Below are positions 59,141 through 64,000 of a DNA stretch of 64,000 nucleotides, piece by piece. Source of the stretch: Cryptomeria japonica (lineage: Eukaryota > Streptophyta > Pinopsida > Cupressales > Cupressaceae); NCBI RefSeq assembly GCF_030272615.1, contig NC_081413.1, positions 606,336,209 to 606,400,208 of the forward strand, read 5' to 3'. The translations under genes and the position numbers were made by a program. The stretch's first letter is position 1; every line of letters starts with the position of its first letter. The notes under the pieces were generated by a model. It was given only the letters and a program-made list of their open reading frames with translations. It was not told the origin of the DNA and did no database searches.

Positions 59141-59252
59141 ACCCACGGCGTTGACGAAGATATAAATCAGACACATCCTCAGGTGTTAAAGAGTGCTATT
59201 CTTCACTGCGGAGAAAATGATTACGTGCAGTGTAGGAAAATTTACGATCGGA

Positions 59253-59463
59253 ATGTCGAAATTGGTCACACTTCTTGTTAGTTTAGCAACATTTTGCAGT
59301 TTGGCGTGTGCATACAATTATAATAAGTCATTCATCGGGGGATTTGCGTGGGCAACAGCCAAAGATGTGGAAGCTCTGGAGAAGGAAATGGAAATGAAGG
59401 AACAGAAGCGTACAGTAGAAAATTCATTCTCTTCTCTCGATAACATGTTGCAGTGGGCGATCG
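59253..59463 (+). CDS. Candidate first exon, Fes1/SIL1-like Hsp70 nucleotide exchange factor
   Basis: From ATG 59253 the exon encodes a typical signal peptide (MSKLVTLLVSLATFCSLACA), a GGFAWATAKDVEALEKE segment, and NSFSSLDNMLQWAIG. The last phrase strongly resembles the N-terminal helix of plant HspBP1/Fes1-type proteins, which promote ADP release from Hsp70; a signal peptide would place it in the ER. A splice donor, ATCG/GTAGGTT, cuts at 59463/59464 in the middle of the Gly codon. An in-frame ATG at 59217 is an alternative start. No further exon was found in the window, so the gene has a long intron or is a fragment. Confidence 0.5.
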
Positions 59464-59483
59464 GTAGGTTCAATTTTCTGTGA

Positions 59484-60461
59484 ATAAAATGAAAGCTTAC
59501 CGTTATTTTTCACTGTATTAGGGCAAATTTCCAGTTTAATTATATTTTAAAATAAGAAGCAACATTTAACCAAGCTTCTCAAGTAAATAAATATGAATAT
59601 TTTTTTTGGTTTTGCAATTCTGAAAAAAATGAAGATGTTTGGTCAGCGGCTGTGCAGGGAAAAGTGAATGTATTGTAATAAAGCTTGAATACGATTGACG
59701 TTTCAAATAGATATCTTGGCATCTTTTTCATATTATTGGGGTAAAACTTGTTGAGAAATACTACACATAGTATCTAAACTAATGGAGTGAGCATATATGA
59801 AAAAAATTGAACTACAAGATTTGTTCTTTTGGAGAGAATGTTCAAAATTAAATAACAATTGGAGATTGCAAATGATGAAACAAAGTGTAATTATACAATG
59901 AGATATTGATTTTAACGCAATCAAATTTAATGACAATTGGGGTAACTATACAATGAGATACAATCAAATTTAATGACAATTGATAGATTACAAATGGAAA
60001 TGAAAATCAACCATAAAACACATGTAAACTATAAATAACTAGAAGATTTGCATGGAAAGTTTTTTTTGGAAAAAATCTACGTTCAACAAATCTAAGCTTA
60101 CATTAATGATAAAATATGTTACAATACATTAGCTTATCCCCTTAAACTCTTACAATATAATTGCACTCTAATAACTTGTAAAACGTTCTATTAGTAATAA
60201 TACTACAATCTCAAGGCACCGATATATAGGATAGATGAATACAAGACACGACAAATGTTATCCTAAAACAGATGGCCAATACCACATTCAAAATGAGGCA
60301 TCTAAATCCTCATGGAGATTATCACATCTCACCAAAACAATCAGTATACTCTAAATAGTAACTCGTCTTATGCACCATGCACCATGCACCCACCTCCTCC
60401 ATCATAGATTTTGTCATAATGGTTAAATTGACCAAGATCCCAATCTAAGCACTCCATGGGA
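59484..60461. other. Non-coding stretch, possible intron of the Fes1-like gene
   Basis: A short duplicated phrase (TATACAATGAGATA...AATCAAATTTAATGACAATT) occurs twice at about 59890-59975. No coding exon was seen. Confidence 0.35.
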
Positions 60462-61133
60462 TGTAATGTCGCCTTTCCGGATCACCTTATATTTTTCCCA
60501 CAAGAGATTAGAGCATCTCGGTTCAGATCAGTTTTGATTGCTGCATATGAGGATCCTTGCTGTTCTTCGATGTTCTGTCTTGATGGTTGATGTTTTATGA
60601 CTGATTTGCAGATGTAATTCTCCTTGATTTATGCGGATTATAATTATTTTAATTTTTCTGATCTGGTTCTTTATTCTATTCTGCATCTGTTCTTGGAAAT
60701 AGGAATATTATACCCTGAATTCATGCTTGAATGATCCATAAGCACCTCCTATTTATAGCTTTCTAATACACCTCTTCATCAAAGGTTGCAACCTTTCTAA
60801 ATAGGGTGGCTAAGCAGGTTTAATTATATAATTGTTATTATTTCCAAAGGTGGTGCTCCACCTAGGCAAGTTGGCCTATTAGAATTAAATGCAAACTTAT
60901 TTATCAACTTGCCAAGGGTTATGAGTGAGGTTGGCCCCCCTTATAATTGATCACTCCAGACCTATTTGCCTTAATCCTGGGTCAGCCCCTTGTATCATTT
61001 AATCACTCATTCTTATTTACACAAATTTGCGACTGGGTTTAAACTTCTGCAACGAGGGTTTAAAATTCTGCGACTAGAGTTAAGGATTGCTGTGTTTAAG
61101 GTTCTAAAACTACTACAGCTAGGGAGCATGACA
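60462..61133 (-). repeat. Gypsy-type LTR, 672 bp, minus orientation
   Basis: It runs TGTAATGTCGCC to GGGAGCATGACA on the plus strand. The minus-strand TATAAATA lies at 60750-60757. On the minus strand it is preceded by GGGAAGGACGGAT, a polypurine tract, itself preceded by CTTGAGGACAAGCAATC, a phrase seen at the 3' end of plant gypsy internal regions. The element's other parts are absent. Confidence 0.58.
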
Positions 61134-61153
61134 ATCCGTCCTTCCCAAGATTG
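61134..61153 (-). promoter_or_regulatory. Polypurine tract and 3' end of truncated gypsy element
   Basis: The minus strand reads AATCTTGGGAAGGACGGAT and joins directly to the LTR start TGTCATGCTCCC. Confidence 0.5.
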
Positions 61154-62212
61154 CTTGTCCTCAAGCAATGTAGGTTTTTATGAACCGAATCATGAAGGCC
61201 ACAAAATCAATCCTTGGAGATTTGTATTCCTTATTTAATTTGGTTGACCCATTGTTTGCACAAAATCTTGGATATCTCTCTGCATTAAAGCAAGGTGATC
61301 TTAACATATATTAAGATGAGGATTAGAAGCATGACACACATCTATGACCTCAAATGTAATTCATATCTTTCTAGTTATACTCATATCTAGAACATATCAA
61401 GTATGAACCAAACACGGAGCATACACATAACAACACAAATTATACACACAAATATATGCAGGCACGAAGCATGTACATAAATACTCGAAGTATACACATG
61501 AATATATGCAGACACGGAGTATACACACAAATTGTCATGACCCCGCCACAAAGAAGACGATATATATCAGGAAATCATATTATGAAATAAGATTTCATGA
61601 TTGCCTCTAATGCTGAAGTCGACAGTTACACCAAGGACTTAATCATTCCACGATATTGTCATGCTCCCCCGCCTATTAATAATCTCATAACCATCTTTGA
61701 GCAAGAAAAGAACAGAAATAAATAAATAAAAAGACACCTTCGATCTGATGCTTCTTGATATAATCGGCAATGCATTAAGGCTGGTTGACTTAGGTAAATC
61801 GACGAATGGCTGTCTCAAAACAAATCATTCACTAGCAGCGTGTTACCTATTTTTCATCACAACTCAAACAGGTAGAGCTGAATTGCATTCATTCATATTG
61901 AAAAGGTACACAAATGTTCTACTGAACATCATTTATCTAGATTTTGATCACAGTTGTCATTTTCAGTTTTTGTGCAAATACATAAAACAAAAGAATATTT
62001 TACATTTTCATAAATTCTGTATTTGTATTCATAATGTAAAAATCAGAATCCCAAACAAGCCGTGGGATTAGCTTCATTTGATTCATGATGCATGAAACAA
62101 GTAAAGAATACATGTGATAAATGTAAATGGTATAGCTAACTGTAATGAAAAAAGACAGAAGGGAAGTGTTCCATCATTGCGTGCGCGATGATATCTGCAT
62201 TTCTGTCTTCCT
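61154..62212. other. Unassigned stretch
   Basis: ACACGGAGTATACACA/AAATATATGCA phrases recur at about 61413-61530. TGTCATGACCCCGCC (61533) and TGTCATGCTCCCCCG (61656) resemble starts of gypsy LTRs but are not backed by further structure. No gene is supported. Confidence 0.35.
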
Positions 62213-62262
62213 CTAGCTGTGGTTGAACGTCTCAAAGAAGGCAGCTCCAGGTTCTCCTAATC
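62213..62262 (-). CDS. Candidate terminal exon of a small minus-strand gene
   Basis: The minus strand has a strong acceptor, TTTTTATTGTTTGCAG, then an open frame coding LGEPGAAFFETFNHS and TAG. Composition and splice context look genuine, but the family was not recognised. It may belong with the 5' features at 63686-63833; exons in between were not resolved. Confidence 0.42.
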
Positions 62263-62608
62263 CTGCAAACAATAAAAATGAATAAAAGAGAAAAGGTTAG
62301 AGAAAAAACTCCAAGCAATGATGAAGCAAATGCAATCGGCATTTCTACATCACAATTAGACATATCACATACAGTCATCAGAGGCATCCATTAAGTGTTA
62401 GTCATCAAGATTAGAAGGGAAAAAGGAGTTCAAATTCACTAAAGCTTTCAGCTTCATCATGTTTTTGCTAATTTGTTTGTTCATTGTGCAGGCATAGGAA
62501 AAGTCTTGATGTTGATTTATGAATTATGCATGTGGGGTAAAATGGGCTCCCACAAGGGTTGAGCCCAACGTGCAAGTAATTTAAGACAAGGAGCTACAAT
62601 AACATATC

Positions 62609-62674
62609 CCTGTCCAAAAATGTGACAGGACCTGCAATACAAAATAGAATATCCCTGTCCAAAAACGTGACAGG
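62609..62674. repeat. Two copies of a CCTGTC/GACAGG hairpin
   Basis: CCTGTCCAAAAATGTGACAGG (62609-62629) and the same with AACG for AATG (62654-62674) are separated by 24 bases. Each is an inverted repeat with six-base arms. Confidence 0.7.
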
Positions 62675-63685
62675 AAGGACAAAAATGCAACATATACAAC
62701 ATTCAAATATTTACAAAAGATAAAACAACAGTTGCAAAGAGATTTATTTTACAGTGAGCATGACACAGTCAACAATGGAGAATGACTGAGAAAGTAACAG
62801 CTACAGTCATCATAAGGAAGAAAGATAAACACAGTGACAAAATCATAAGGCAAATCAATGTGTACAACTCCAAAAGACAACATAGTACCTAGAGAATAGA
62901 GAAAGAGCTACTGCGAATTACTAGCAACAGACTTAGTGTACCAAAGCATGATGATAGAACAACCTTTTCAACAGAAAAGAATCTTAAAGGTAATGTTCAT
63001 ATAAACCCCGATTTAAACATGCCAAAAGAGCAGTGATTGACAGTCATATAGAATAACCATCTAAGAATTTGTAGCACATATCTCAGAAATGCAGCGATAC
63101 ACATTCACTTAAATAGATGCATACATAAGCAACTACAGGAAAGAAATCAGAGGAGATGCAAAACCTTACAGCCCTTTCATAGTCACCCCAAAAGCATTCA
63201 ATGAACCACAAAATGATAAAGGCTGGGAAGGCAATGCATAAATGCAGCATATCCAAAGAGCAAAAGGGGAAATCTGATTGAAGAGATGTCAGATCGACAT
63301 CACAAAGAGCTATAACAAGGCACAAAACACAAAGTAATCATGCGGCCTGAAGAAACATAACAGTGAGCAATATCATGAAATTCATCACTGAGAGGAGAAT
63401 GTATGGAGCATTTTTAGATTGCAGTAAATAATAGAGCTTGTAATAGTGTATCCATGCACAAAAACCTCAAACAGGCTAGGGTTCAGCTTCTTTACACATT
63501 TTCGAAGCAAAGGAGAGATAGAGACAAAATATGAAAGTAACAGCTACAGTTCAAGATCATGCACAGAAGGCGCATATCTGAAAATTTATTTTTTGAAAAC
63601 CCTATGCATGCATGGATTTAAAACGAAAAAGCTTTTGCAACAAATCTCTTTGCAAATGACAAGATTGATGAAAAGAGAAGCATAC

Positions 63686-63703
63686 CCGATCAATAAACTT
63701 CAT
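63686..63703 (-). CDS. Possible first coding exon (MKFIDR) of the small minus-strand gene
   Basis: ATG at 63703 opens MKFIDR followed by a donor-like CGG/GTATGC. A short upstream ORF of ten codons (ATG near 63771) precedes it. Very short exon; assignment rests on position after a 5'-UTR-like sequence. Confidence 0.22.
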
Positions 63704-63824
63704 GTTTGATGTCCAGTTTAGTTTTCAAAGCCTCAAATCAAGCCCTACTTTGAGCTCTCATAGCAAGCATGGCAGCTAGGCTTCCCGTGAAGCTTCTCGA
63801 ACAACAAGTGTTCGATGAGCGATT

Positions 63825-63833
63825 TTAGGGTTT
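63825..63833 (-). promoter_or_regulatory. Telo-box (AAACCCTAA)
   Basis: The minus strand reads AAACCCTAAAATCGC about 125 bases ahead of the candidate start at 63703. Telo-boxes are frequent in 5' regions of plant housekeeping and translation-related genes. Confidence 0.45.
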
Positions 63834-64000
63834 GAAAACCCTTTTACTTCGCTTAGGTTTCTTTTAAAAGAATAAGCTTTCATATGATATCGTGACTAAG
63901 CCGTGGGGTGGCTTTAAAACCCTTAAGTCTTTTAAGACTTAACTGTATTAAGATGCTTTTCCTTTATCATATGTAAATTATTAATTAATATATTAATATT

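Noticed and set aside
63769-63829. Plus-strand 19-codon ORF MAARLPVKLLEQQVFDERF
   Set aside because: Short, no splice donor or promoter on that strand; the sequence fits a minus-strand 5' UTR better.

Overview
The window looks like repeat-dominated nuclear DNA from a seed plant with a large genome. Evidence for this is Ty3/gypsy elements of the Tat and chromovirus (Del/Tekay-like) types, Copia LTRs, a plant L1-type LINE carrying an RNase H domain, plant-type PBSs (tRNA-iMet and tRNA-Trp), AT-rich intergenic DNA and stop codons of the kind left by decay of methylated C. A conifer or other gymnosperm would fit; the sequence alone does not prove it. I see no rRNA, tRNA gene or CRISPR array, and no complete protein-coding host gene.

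Layout. (1) 1-13301: a minus-strand Tat-lineage Ty3/gypsy element whose 3' LTR lies beyond the left edge. It has gag, protease plus G-patch, RT, RNase H, a second RNase H and integrase in one 2,424-codon frame broken by five stops. A 2.7-kb leader, a 39-nt tRNA-Trp-like PBS and a 1.4-kb 5' LTR follow. (2) 13650-14748: a solo or truncated Copia LTR. (3) 15095-23278: about three diverged tandem copies of a ~537-bp repeat, interrupted by a minus-strand chromovirus (15764-21521, twin 919-bp LTRs, internal gag deletion) and by ~1.2 kb of unidentified DNA. (4) 23279-44.66 kb: a three-level nest. A Tat-like LTR is split by a ~7.4-kb minus-strand LINE (16-bp target duplications 23340-23355 and 44551-44566), and the LINE ORF1 is split by a plus-strand chromovirus with 4.3/4.5-kb LTRs (30528-44344, TSD TTCTT). 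(5) 45143-49.27 kb: the 3' part of a minus-strand Copia-like element (LTR, polypurine tract) whose internal region carries coiled-coil, charged ORFs instead of recognisable pol. (6) 49.3-59 kb: mostly non-coding, with a 195-codon ORF, one orphan exon candidate, a solo Tat-like LTR (53049-54475, TSD TCTCT), another Tat-like LTR piece near 56.2-56.8 kb and small tandem duplications. (7) 59-64 kb: the most gene-like part. It holds a candidate first exon of an Hsp70 nucleotide-exchange factor (Fes1/SIL1-like, plus strand), a gypsy LTR (60462-61133), and a candidate small minus-strand gene (about 62213-63840) with a telo-box and a clear terminal exon.

The retroelement genes work together as usual. 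Gag forms the particle, protease cuts the polyprotein, RT and RNase H copy RNA primed by a tRNA at the PBS, and integrase inserts the DNA. The LINE nicks and reverse-transcribes at its target. Every element here carries inactivating changes, so the window records past transposition. Domain calls come from reading motifs; no database search was run.
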